Source of the DNA: Tethya wilhelma
Taxonomy: Eukaryota > Porifera > Demospongiae > Tethyida > Tethyidae
NCBI GenBank assembly: GCA_964030475.1
Contig: CAXIPT010000001.1
Coordinates: forward strand, 19,778,784-19,842,783
Direction of reading: 5' to 3'
Length of the DNA stretch: 64,000 nucleotides
A program made the translations under genes and the position numbers. The notes under the pieces are model-generated. The model was not told the origin of the DNA. It ran no database searches and worked only from the letters and a program-made list of their open reading frames with translations. How positions within the stretch are numbered: the first letter of the stretch is position 1; every line of letters begins with the position of its first letter. This document shows positions 44,507 through 56,600 of this stretch, piece after piece.

Positions 44507-47500
44507 ATGGCCAACAGAAGCTCTTCCAGCCTAGAGGATGATTATCCTACATGGTACAAGTATCATCGCTACTGTGAATTGATTGGAGCTTGTAGAGGTG
44601 GAAAACTGGAACAAGTGAGACAACTGTTAGTCCATACACTACTCCGCCCAGTAAACAATGTGGTCTGGGAGGGTGATACCCCACTCTCTGCTGCTGCTGA
44701 ACGTGGAAATGTTGGAGTTATGAAGTTGCTGTTTGAACATGGTGCTAATCCTGATTCTGTTTCTCATGTTTATAGTAATCCCCGTTGGTCAAGCCCCCTA
44801 ATGGTTGCTGCCAAGAATGGTCAATATGAAGCTGCTGAGCTTCTACTATTGAAAGGGGCCAAAGTAGACTTCTGTAAAAGAGGTAGTGAGACACCTCTCG
44901 AACTAGCTACTAAAAATGATCATGTAAAGATAGTCAAACTCCTGTTGGATAATGGTGCTGATAAAAAACAATGGTTTTCCGCATTGAGACAAGCATGTAC
45001 GAGAGGTCATACAGAATGTGCTGAGCTTCTTCTAGACTATGGTACTGACAAAAACCACTGTGACATAAATGAAGGTACTCCATTGACTTGTGCTGTGAAG
45101 AATGGCCAGATTGAATGTACTAAGTTGTTGCTAGAGAAAGGAGCTGACATGCACATATCTGACTCATGTGGCAACACCCCACTGCAAATATCGATGCTGA
45201 TGGTTATATATATAGTGTTAGAAAGTAGTTCATACTCTTTGGGCACAAGTCAATCTCAAAACTGGGTAAATATTACTAAACTTCTCCTTGAACGTGATAA
45301 TATTAAGATGCCAAGTGAAGTCAATGCTCTGTATTTGGCTTGTCAAAGTAATCAAATTGAAGTAGCAAAAGTGCTCATCAAGAATTTCCCAGAGGAGGCT
45401 CAGCAAACCTTGTTGGACATGATTGTGGAGAAAAACTTTGATATTGCCTATCTTCTCATACAGAGTGGGGTACCAGTTGATGCTGGAGTGTTATCAAGTG
45501 CAATCAAATCAAGAGACCCAGCCCTCATGAGTGCTGTTTTACAGAATACTGAGGAACACTTGCTAGTAGAAATGAATGATGATCTGGTACAGGCAGCTGT
45601 AGATGGAGACAATGACTTTGCTGAACTGATTTTGCCACATGTACATGATATCAATGTCCAACTCAATGAATCAGGAAATACTGTAACAGCCTTAATAGAG
45701 GCAGTCGAATGTGGTAAAATAAAACATGTTAATATGTTTTTAAAATATTTTGCCCATGTCCACGTTCAAGACAAGTATAGAGGTACTGCTGCAGCAGAAG
45801 CTGTAGAACTTGCATTTGATAAAGTAGTTGAACTCTTGGAGTATGGAGCTTTTCATTCTAAAAATAATAAGTTAGATCTATATATAGATATTGCACAGTT
45901 CTTCATCAGCAACAATATCACAAACCTGTCAAAAGTTATCGAAAAGAAATATTTTCATACTGCTATTCTCCTGATACAGACTGATAAAGTACCAGTTGAT
46001 GCAAAGTCAATATCAAGTGCAATCAAATTAAGGAACCCAGCCCTCATGAGTGTTGTTCTACAGAATGCTGAGGAACACTTGCTAGTAGAAATGAATTATG
46101 ATCTGGTACAGGAAGCTGTGAATGGGGGCCATAACTTTGCCAAAGCAATTCTACCAAATGTACATGATATCAATGCCCTACTCAAATCAGGCAATACAGC
46201 CTTGATGGAGGCAGTCAGATGTGGTAAATTAGAACATTTGAAACTACTATTAAAACACTCTGCTCAAGTCAACAAACATAATGTATATGGACACACTGCC
46301 TTAATGTTGGCAAGCCAAGGAGGTCACACAAAATGTGCTCAACAGTTGGTGGCAGTGAAAGATATTGATCTTAACATACAAGATAACAGTGGATGTACAG
46401 CCCTCATGATAGCCTGTAAAAATGGTCATGATGGTGTTGTTCAAATTTTGCTAGAAAATAATGCTAAGTTTGAAACATTAGACACCAAAAACCATTCGGC
46501 ACTTCACTATGCTGTAAAACGGAATTCTCCTTCAATAGTTAAGATGCTTTTAGATAAAGGTGCAGATGTTCACCAACAAACACCAGATGGCAAAGACATT
46601 CTTCAGTTTGCACGTGAGCAGCACAAAAAAACAGGCAAATACTATACGATTAAAACAATAGAAAATGCACAGAGCAAAGTGTCTGATGAAAAACCTCCAC
46701 TAACAAAAGTAGCCCAACTCTTACTCCCTATAGCCCAAGAATGGCGTAATATAGGCACCCAGCTTAAATTTTCTGACAGAATCTTAGATGCTATAAATGG
46801 TACTGACAGAGAATGCCTTCATGAGATGCTCAGACAATGGTTGTCACAAGTTGACCCTCTTCCTACATGGTCATCACTGGCTGAAGCAGTTGAACCAATC
46901 AACTCAAGTATAGCAGAAGAAATTCGTCAGAAGTACTGTAGCAATGAGGTAAGTCCAGCCAGTGAAACACACCAACCTGATGAGGACCAAGACACTGTGG
47001 AGGAGCAGAAAGAGGAAGCTGAGAAGAACAATACTGAAGAGAATGTGGACATTTCAGAGGACATTGAAGATGAAGGCAGTACACAGAACACTGAAGATCC
47101 AAACCTTGAAGTCTTAGAACACTTAGCTGCTGTAGAGAAAGCCATGAAAGAAAAAGGAATATTGAAACACACTCTATCCCATGGAGTGATGGTTGGTCCT
47201 GCTCGATCAGGAAAGAGCTCCCTGATGTCACGACTTGCTGGTGAAATGCCTTTATCTGACTCATCCAGTACTGGTGTAGCTGAAAAGGTCATACAAGTTG
47301 TTGGAATAAGGAAAACAATAGCCATTGGTGTTCATGACACCATCTGGTTTAAACTATTGTATGACCAAGAAGCCATTAGACTGATGAAACTAGCCACTCA
47401 GAACATCACATCCCAACCACAGCAACCAGCTACTACCCAACTCACTGATAGTACAGTGATAACACAACCTACTTCTACTTTGATGCAAAGTGAAGTGGAG

Positions 47501-50002
47501 ATTACCTCACCTATGGAACAGTCTCAGCCTCTTTCTGCCAAGGAACAGAGTGTTACAACTCCATTCTTACAAGAAGACTACACAGCTCCATACCCAGAAG
47601 GATACATACCTCCAATGGAAGTATTCAAAGCTGCTTTTGAAGGAAATGGCTTGGAGTCCCTTCGTCAACACTTTGAGAATTCTTGGTCATTTTATCTGAC
47701 TGATACTGGAGGACAAGTGGAGTTCCAAGAAGTGATTCCTCTGTTGGTATCTGGGCCTTCTGTGTTCTTCTTCACATTTCGTCTTGATCAAGACCTGAAC
47801 CAACGATTCACAATTGAGTACCATCTTTCTGAAGGTGGAAGGTCAAAGCCATACCAGTCTACCCTCACTGTGGTGGAAGCAATCCTTCAAACCCTCGCCA
47901 GTGTAGCTTCAATGGGAACATTCACTTACAAAGGCCCGCAAGTAAAGAGTGTTCCACAAAACCCCAAGATGTTCATTGTTGGAACTCACAAAGACAAGCT
48001 GGACCCAGATACTGCTGTTTCTGAAATCAAGAAGATTGATGAACACCTTCAGGAAGTCATTGAGCCCACTTCATATTATCATATAGTTCAGTTTGCTACT
48101 GAAAAACAGATGATCTACACAGTCAACAATTTCTCAGAGGATTATTCAGACTTCAAGAACATCCAGTTACGTGTCGAACATGTTGTTTGTCATAGTCGAT
48201 TCCAAATAGAATTCCCCACTCACTGGCTAATTTTCAGCCTTGTTCTTCGACAAGAAATGATCAAAGATAGCATCATCAGTTACAAACAATGTTTCTCTAT
48301 TGCCAAAGACTGTGGGATTACTGACACTGAAGAGCTGGACCATGCACTGTGGTTTCTAGACACAAAGATTGGACTAATTCGTCACTTCCCAACACCTGGT
48401 CTAAAAGAGTTTGTAATTCGTGACCCACAAATCCTGTTTGATATGGTCACAAAGCTTATTGTGAACACTTTCACATTTGAAAATGCAGTTAATAAACCAT
48501 ATTTGATTGAGTTTGAAAAGAAAGGAATATTCACTTTAGATGAATTCCTAGCACTTCAACAGGAGTCTACTTCCTTGCTTCCACCAGAAAAACTCTTGCA
48601 ATTGTTAGAAAATCTTCATATAATTGCTCCATTTCAAGAAGAAGGTCAGGAGAAATTCTTCATCCCCTGTGTTCTTGCCCATTCTGAAGAGTGTGAATCT
48701 CAGTCCTTACCTCAGAGCTCAGACATTCCTCCATTGCTGATCACGTTCAAGTGTGGCTACTGCCCCAAAGGTCTCGCTGGAGCTCTCATTGTGTACCTCC
48801 TCACAAACAAGATGGGGTTAAAGTTCAAATGGGTATTGAAAACCGATCAAATTTTCCGCAATCAAGTCTCTTTTCTTGTCAGTTCTTGTGATATCATCAC
48901 ACTCAAGATCCACCCCACTTTCTTGGAGCTCATCCACTCTTCAGCTATAAAGACAACTGAAGAAGTAACAAAAGGAATTTGTAATAAAACTCGCCAATCA
49001 ATTAAAAGTGGAATCAAACAAGTATTATCATCAATGAACTTCACAAGCAAAGAAGCATACTCTTTGAGTTTTTATTGTCAAGGCCAAGCGTGCAAAAGCC
49101 ACCCTCCACATCCTGCAACCAAATATGTTAGAGATGAGCAAAGATCAGTTTTGTGGTGTAAAAAGACTGGACAAGTTGAAATATCTAGCCTACCAGCTGG
49201 CTACTCTGTGTGGATGCAGGAAGAAGCAGCACCAACCCAATCAACAAGCAAAGGTGAAGTCTCACTGAGTCGTAGTCATGGAGATGAATATAATGTGAGT
49301 TTTAGCATGCAACATTTTGTTTTACTTGATGCGTCTATTATCCATGTATGTTGTCTATTCTCTATAGCAGCAGACAAAAGATCTTAACCCGTATAAAGCT
49401 ACCTCTTACCCTAACACATCACTACAAACTGGTTAGTAAGATTCTATACAGTATGCATTATTTTTCTTTGGAATTTTTTTTGGTGTACATCAGTATTAAG
49501 ATTTTGTTTATTATCTGAATCAGTTTTCAACTGAGCATTGAAGGAAGCATTGTTTACAGGTTTTGTAATTAAGTGTATGAACATGGCTAGCACATGTCAC
49601 ACATGTGGGTAATTAGTGTATTCATGACTTGGTGGGTACAATGCTGATTAGGCATTGTTTATTCATTGCATACAGAGTCTAATGGCTACCAGCTAGGTTC
49701 TCACAGTGAACATAAGGCAGCACATCATGGTACCCAAGATCATTCAAGTACAGAACATGTAAGTAAACTTTTTTGCTGCCTGTAAAAACATTAATCTTTA
49801 TTGAACAATTTATACTGCCCTAAATAATTGAGGTCATAATAAATTTCCCCATCACTATATCTAGACTATAGCCTAGAATACAGGAGTGTTTTCATGTGTT
49901 ATACATGTAGCCCTTCACTCATAAGTTGATAATTTCCCCCTTGCACATACATACAGTCGGAGCATAGAGATGTGCCAAGAGATTTGACACCAAAGATTCA
50001 AG
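44507..50002 (+). CDS. ankyrin-Death-Roc-COR protein, gene 3 (last exon lost)
   Basis: Exons 44507-49294, 49368-49431, 49676-49758 and 49957-50002, phases consistent. I start at MANRSSSSLEDD because genes 1 and 5 also start ATG-GCC. Ankyrin repeats cover ~45-720; a Death domain ~730-810 (LLLPIAQEWRNIGTQLKFSD); Roc with G1 GPARSGKSSLMSRL (~895), G3 DTGGQVEF (~1065) and G4 VGTHKDKL (~1158); a COR-like region to ~1560 (GYCPKGLAGALIVYLLTNK). Three tail exons follow (QQTKDLNPYKATSY; SEHRDVPRDL). The donor after 50002 should splice to a final Death-domain exon as in genes 2 and 4, but 26 bp later, inside a CT repeat, the sequence changes to the unrelated UBX-HECT region. The gene is therefore truncated or chimeric at its 3' end. 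Its upstream region lacks the GGGCGTGG/TCACATGAT pair. Confidence 0.83.
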
Positions 50003-50283
50003 GTTAGCTACTGACACACACTCTCTCTTATGGCAAGCCGAGTGTAACAAAATTCCAATGTAACCTCAAGACGTTATGACGTTTCTCAACGTTACGTTTG
50101 ACGTTCGAACGTAACGTTCGTTCGACGTTCGCATGAAATCAAACCTGACATACGTTGGAAGGCCATGCCATATGAATATTATCTCGACATGACGTATGAC
50201 GTTTACGTTGCGCGCACGTGCGCGCATGCGTATAGCGTTATTAACCACGTGGTTTCCCCTTTTTTTCACTCTGGTTCTTAAAA

Positions 50284-53200
50284 ATGGCGGAAAAGAAAGA
50301 AGTTCTGTGTGTGTACAGGGACAGGAGGAGGCCTGTTACGTTTACTTGTGTAACTAATGAATCGGACATTAAACAGTTTCTGCAAGCGTTTCAAGAAAAA
50401 TTTACTGATGTCCTTGATGAGGGCTCAAGCTCCATGATAGATCAACCAAAAAAATTTGTGATTGAAGTAGAAAGTGAAGAGTGGGGTTGCCTAATTGAAG
50501 CGTCAGATCCAGTAGAAGATCATGCTAAGCTATATGTTCGAAACATGGAGGTAAGTTACTGATGCTACTTGAACTTTCAATGATGTAAAACTATATTTTT
50601 TCTAGATTGAAACAAAAGGAAAAGAATTGTGTAAAACGTTAAAAAGGCCCTCCGATGCTAGTGCAAGAGTATTAGCCAGCCTCTTTCCATCCACCAAAAA
50701 AAGAAAGTTTAATCCAGCAAAGCAAAGCCCAGCAGATGATAAACATCGTAAAAAAAAGGCCTTTGGAGTGAGCCGTCGCAAGACAGTGACAGCTATTTTG
50801 CTTAAGAACCCCCAGGCTGTGCTACCTAAAGGTCAAGCAAAGAAACAATTGGAGTTACAGGGGCGTGTCAAGAAATTGCACTTTGCACGTGACATGACAG
50901 TGTCTGAAGTAGGTGATGTTATCATTGGAGGATTTTCTCAGTTTAAGCTGAGTGAATACCAATACCTTCGTAGTCATCAAAACAATTCCCTTACCAACCC
51001 CGAAAACCAAGAATTAGATGGAAATGGTGTACTCTCTCTTGTTGGACAAGGAAGTTTGTATCTTGTTCAATCAAAAAAGGTATACCAATTCATAAGTTGC
51101 TAAAGTATGCATGCATGAGATGTAATATATATTTGCACAGGTTCCAAAGGGTGCTGGTAGTGTATGCAGCAGTACATCTGATCAGTCCAGTACTAGTCGC
51201 GATCCTGGATCTAGCTCCAACACTGCAGAAGGTCGGCCAAGCAGTGTTCAACAGAGTGGTCGTGAGAGTGTTGATTGCAACAAATTAGTGGAGAGGGCTA
51301 CGGCTCTCCATGCTATACTAACGGTTAGTGTATAATATATTTGCTCATCAAGTTGGAATGATTAATGCATGATATTCCATGCTCATTATTTTTTTTTCTT
51401 TATATAATATACCATCCAATATATTGTATAATAATACTATATCAGGCACCTCGGAGTCCTTTGAGAGAAATTGGTGACAGTTTTTCATCAGATGAAGATG
51501 ATCTCAGTGATAGTGTGACCCAAGATGTAAGTCATACCTTCCATCAATTGATTAATTATTGGTCACTTTTTTGAAATTTCTATAAGTATAGCTTGAATAA
51601 TGTGTGAATGGACAAAAATTTTAATTTTGAAAAGTAAGCATATGTAAGGATTGACAGAGATTTGCCTGGGTGGTTGCTCCAAGGTGAATATATAGAGGAA
51701 CTGCATCGGTATAGACTGGATACAGTACTGTCTCCACATGCAGACCTACATATACCCTATAACTATATATAGTAGGCAACTTAAAGTCAAAGACTATTCT
51801 ACATCACAAGTCTATGAAAGTTTAATTTTTCCACTCCATTCGTACACATAATTAAAGATAAAAAATAAATAATTAATAACCCTTGTTTGGCTGTTTTGAG
51901 AGACAGTTTCCAAGCAATTACACCACTGATTAAAATTGAGAAGTGGCTGCTCATGCATAATGTTAGGTTTACTAGTACTTTAGGAGGTTGCATGGCTGCT
52001 TATGGGAGGGTGGATTATTGTGAGAGGCTCCACTATATGTCTCCATGTTCATGCAGAAATTAACAAACTATAAAATTGAGGAGTTGAGGAAGATACGTAT
52101 GGAACAAGATAAGGCATATATGGAAAGTCTTGCTGCTGACCAAAAGAAGGTATGTGACTGCAGATGGCTTCCCCATGATACAGACAAGTGTTACAATACT
52201 TTTGTAAATAATTATTAATTATTAATAGGAGGAAGAAATGAGAAAAAGGTTGGAGTTGAAAGAGGTTAGCTATAGAGTGCATTGCATGTGTAATTTTTAT
52301 ACCTTGCATTCCTTTAGGCCAATGGTAATTTAAGCGAATGCATGTGTGCATGTAATAATAATTATTTATTATGATGGCCCAATGAATGTAGCATTCATAT
52401 ATCAATCATGCATGTTTAGTCACAACATTAATATTGTCATGTTGTATAATATTAATTATAGCGTACTGAAAACCTAAGAGATGAGATGAAGACAAAATTT
52501 GACAAGATCAATCTTCTCGATGGTACTCCTACTGTTAGAATAGCTTTTAGATTTCTTGATGGAGCCAAAGTTCAGGGGCAATTTCCTGAAGATTCCTTTG
52601 TGAAGGTACTAGATATGTTATTGTTGGCCTGATGTCTTAGCCACATTTTTTTGTACATGTATTACAGGATCTTTATCAGTTTGCTTTGAGCTGTGAGCAG
52701 GCTACAGTAATTCCATTTGACTTGTACACAACTCTTCCACGAGAGCTGGTTCCTCTTTCACAAGCCTATGATGGAATTGTAGATTATGCGAATGCACTGA
52801 TGACTATTGAAAGAAGTTGTATGAATGAAGAGCAGTTTTTGGAACAGATACAGGTGTGTCAATTGATGTCATACCCTGCATGTATTGAGTACATATGCAT
52901 GGAACAGTGCATTCATGTGCATGCCATTAATTGGCAGTATGACCAATAAAACTTCATGCATGTTTCATATTTTACAGGATCTGTGGACAGATGGTAATTG
53001 CAAGTTACATCATGGCAGTAATGAGACTGAGGACACTAACAAAGATGTTGCTGTTGATGACGGACATGCAGAGATCACTGATACTCCCGGTGGGGACTCT
53101 GACTCTGATGGAGATTTTCCACGCATTCTTACATCAACCCCGATTGGTAAATTCCATTATGCAATAATTTAGTTTAGCCAATTTTATATGCTTGAAAATT

Positions 53201-53679
53201 AAAACTTTAAAAATAAGTCTGCAACCTATGGCATCAAATTGTTGCGATAAATTCTAAATGATGTACATCATTATTCCACTGATAAAGTTAATTATAAGTG
53301 GTATACATAAATTTTAGACTGATCTCAATCATTGAGAATGGCTAGTTGTATGATTAGCTGTGGTATTATACTATAACAAAATACAAATACACATCTCTGC
53401 AATCACACATGTACAGAAGAACATGAAGGTGTGGTATACATGAAGAGTGTTGGTTCTGTAGAAGGCGATACAAGGATAGTTGTTCGGGAAAACATTTTTG
53501 AAGATGTGATGGACATGTATGGAGAAGGAGACATAGTGGGAGAGTGTCCGATTGACATAGAGTTCAAAGGTGAAAATGCTGTCGATTTTGGGGGTGTTCA
53601 AAGGGAAATGTTTACTGCCTTTTGGGAAGAGGCATATGCTCGTCTGTTTGATGGGGAAACAATATGCGAACTTTGCTGA
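50284..53679 (+). CDS. UBX-HECT protein, broken inside the HECT domain
   Basis: Ten exons with matching phases: 50284-50550, 50606-51079, 51141-51323, 51446-51526, 52057-52149, 52229-52264, 52462-52605, 52668-52853, 52978-53146 and 53417-53679. The N-terminal part is unrecognised and carries a basic, NLS-like stretch (FPSTKKRKFNPAKQ). A charged coil (KIEELRKIRMEQDKAYMESL) leads into a UBX-like, ubiquitin-fold domain at ~392-470 (VRIAFRFLDGAKVQGQFPED, then YTTLPRE). An acidic segment follows, then the start of a HECT E3 ligase domain (IDIEFKGENAVDFGGVQREM). At about 53670 the sequence turns into ankyrin gene 4 and a stop follows at once, so nearly the whole HECT domain, with its catalytic Cys, is missing. 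HECT enzymes pass ubiquitin to substrates; UBX domains bind p97/VCP. As drawn it cannot be an active ligase. Confidence 0.75.
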
Positions 53680-56600
53680 AGTAATTCTACCACATGTACA
53701 CGATATCAATGTCCAACTCAAATCAGGCAATACAGCCTTGATGGAGGCAGCCAAACGTGGTAAAGAGGAACATGTGAAGCTACTATTGAAATATTCTGCT
53801 CTGTGCAACATACAAAGCAAAAATAGCGGTATCCTGGTGGAGGTGATTAAGAAGAAATACTTTACAATTGCTCCTCTTCTGATACAGAGTGGAGTACCAA
53901 TTGATTCAAAGTCACTAAAATGTGCAATCAAATCAAGGAACCCAGCCCTCATGAGTGCTGTTCTACAGAATGCTGAGGAACACTTGCTAGTAGAAATGAA
54001 TGATGATCTGGTACAGGCAGCTGTGGATGGAGACACTAAATTACGCCAAGTAATTCTACCACATGTTCACAATGTCAATGTTCAACTCAAGTCTGGTAGT
54101 GCAACTCTGACAAAAATTATTAAAGGGAAACACCATGATATCCCCCAGCTTCTGTTAGACAGTGGAGCAAAAATAGACACCACAAAACTTTCCTTGAGAG
54201 ATGCAATTAAACTAAGGAACCCAACCCTCATGAGTGATGTTCTACAGAATGCTGAGGAACACTTGCTAAATGATGATCTGGTACAGGCAGCTGTAGATGG
54301 AAACCATGACTTTGCTGAAGTAATTCTACCACATGTACATGATATCAATGTCCAACTCAAATCAGGCAATACAGCCTTGATGGAGGCAGCCAGACGTGGT
54401 AAAGAGAACCATGTAAAACTGCTATTAAAACACTCTGCTCAATTAGTCAACACACATAACCAAAATGAGTACACTGCCTTAATGTTTGCAAGCCAAGGAG
54501 GTCACACAAAGTGTGTGCAACAGTTGATGGCAGTGAATGATATTGATCTAAACATACAAGATAACAGTGGATGTACAGCCCTCATGATAGCCTGTAAAAG
54601 TGGACATACTAGTGTTGTTCAAACTTTGCTAGAGAACAATGCAAAATTAGAAACATTAGATACAAGAAATCACTCAGCCCTTCACTATGGTGTTAAATCT
54701 AATACTCCTACAATAGTCAAGATGCTTTTGGATGAAGGTGCAGATGTACACCAACTAACACCAGATGGCAAAGACATTCTTCAGTTTGCACATGAGCTAC
54801 ACAAAAAACCAGGCCGTCGTATGATTCAAATAATACAAGAAGCAAAAAGTAAAGTGTCGGATGAAAAGCCTCCACTAACAAAAGCTGCCCAACTCTTACT
54901 TCCTTTGGCCAAAAAATGGCGTAATATAGGCACACGCCTAAAGCTTACTGACGGAATCTTGAATGCTATAAGTGGAACTGACAGAGAATGTCTTCATGAG
55001 ATGCTCAGACAATGGTTGTCACAAGTTGACCCTCTTCCCACATGGTCATCACTAGCTGAAGCAGTTGAACCAATCAACTCAAGTATAGCAGAAGAAATTC
55101 GTCAGAAGTACTGTAGCAATGAGGTAAGTCCAGCCAGTGAAACACACCAACCTGATGAGGACCAAGACACTGTGGAGGAGCAGAAAGAGGAAGCTGAGAA
55201 GAACAATACTGAAGAGAATGTGGACATTTCAGAGGACAGTGAAGATGAAAGCAGTACACAGAACACTGAAGATCCAAACCTTGAAGAACACTTTGCTGCT
55301 GTAGAGAAAGCAATGAAAGAAAAAGGAACATTGAAACACACTCTATCCCATGGAGTGATGGTTGGTCCTGCTCGATCAGGAAAGAGCTCTCTGATGTCAC
55401 GTCTTGCTGGAGAAATGCCTATATCTGACTCACCCAGTACTGGTGTAGCTGAAAAGGTTGTACAAGTTGTTGGAGTTCGAAAATCTTACTCTATAGCCCT
55501 TGGTGTTCATGATACCATCTGGTTTAAACTACTGTATGACCAAGAAGCCATTAGACTGATGAAACTAGCCACTCAGAACATCCCATCCCAACCACAGCAA
55601 CCAGCTACTACCCAACTGACTGTAATAACACAATCTACTTCCACTTTGATGCAAAGTGAAGTGGAGATTACCTCACCTATGGAGCAGTCCCATGTCAGTG
55701 AGCCTCTCCCTACAACTGAACAGAGTGTTACAACTCCATTCTTAAAAGAAGACTACACAGCTCCATACCCAGAAGGATACATACCTCCAATGGAAGTATT
55801 TAAAGCTGCTATTGAAGGAAAAGGCTTGGAGTCTCTTCGTCAACACTTTGAGAATTCTTGGTCATTTTATCTGACTGACACAGGAGGACAAGTGGAGTTC
55901 CAAGAAGTGATTCCTCTTTTGGTGTCTGGGCCTTCTGTATTCTTTTTCACATTTCGTCTTGATCAAAACCTCAACCAACGATTCACAATTGAGTACCATC
56001 TTCCTGAAGGTGGAAGGTCAGAGCCATACCAGTCTACCCTCACTGTGGTGGAAGCAATCCTTCAAACCCTCGCCAGTGTAGCTTCAATGGGGACATTCAC
56101 TTACAAAGGTCCACAAGTGAAGAGTGTTTCACTTAAACCCAAAATGTTCATTGTTGGAACTCACAAAGACAAGCTCAACCCAGATACTGCTGAATCAGAG
56201 ATCAAAGAGATAGACCAGTTTCTTCAGAAAGTCATCAAACCCACTTCATATTTTCAGGAGAAAATAATTCAATTTGCCACTGAATCTCAGCTAATTTACG
56301 CGGTCAACAATTTTTCAGTGGATTATTCAGACTTCAAGAAGATTCAGCTAGGTGTTGAACGTGTTGTCTTTCGTAATAGGTTCAAAGTTCACTTCCCTAC
56401 TCACTGGCTAATCTTCAGCCTTGTTCTTCGACAAGAAATGATCAAAGATAGCATCATTAGTTACGAACAATGTTTCTCTATTGCCAAAGACTGTGGCATT
56501 ACAGACACTGAAGAACTGGACCATGCACTATGGTTTCTACACACAAAGATTGGACTAATTCGTCACTTCCCAACACCTGGTCTACAAGAGTTTGTAATTC

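Noticed and set aside
53570..53671. ATG at 53570 as the true start of gene 4
   Set aside because: The first 34 codons are the HECT exon read in the wrong frame; homologous genes start with MAF/MAN and hundreds of ankyrin residues.
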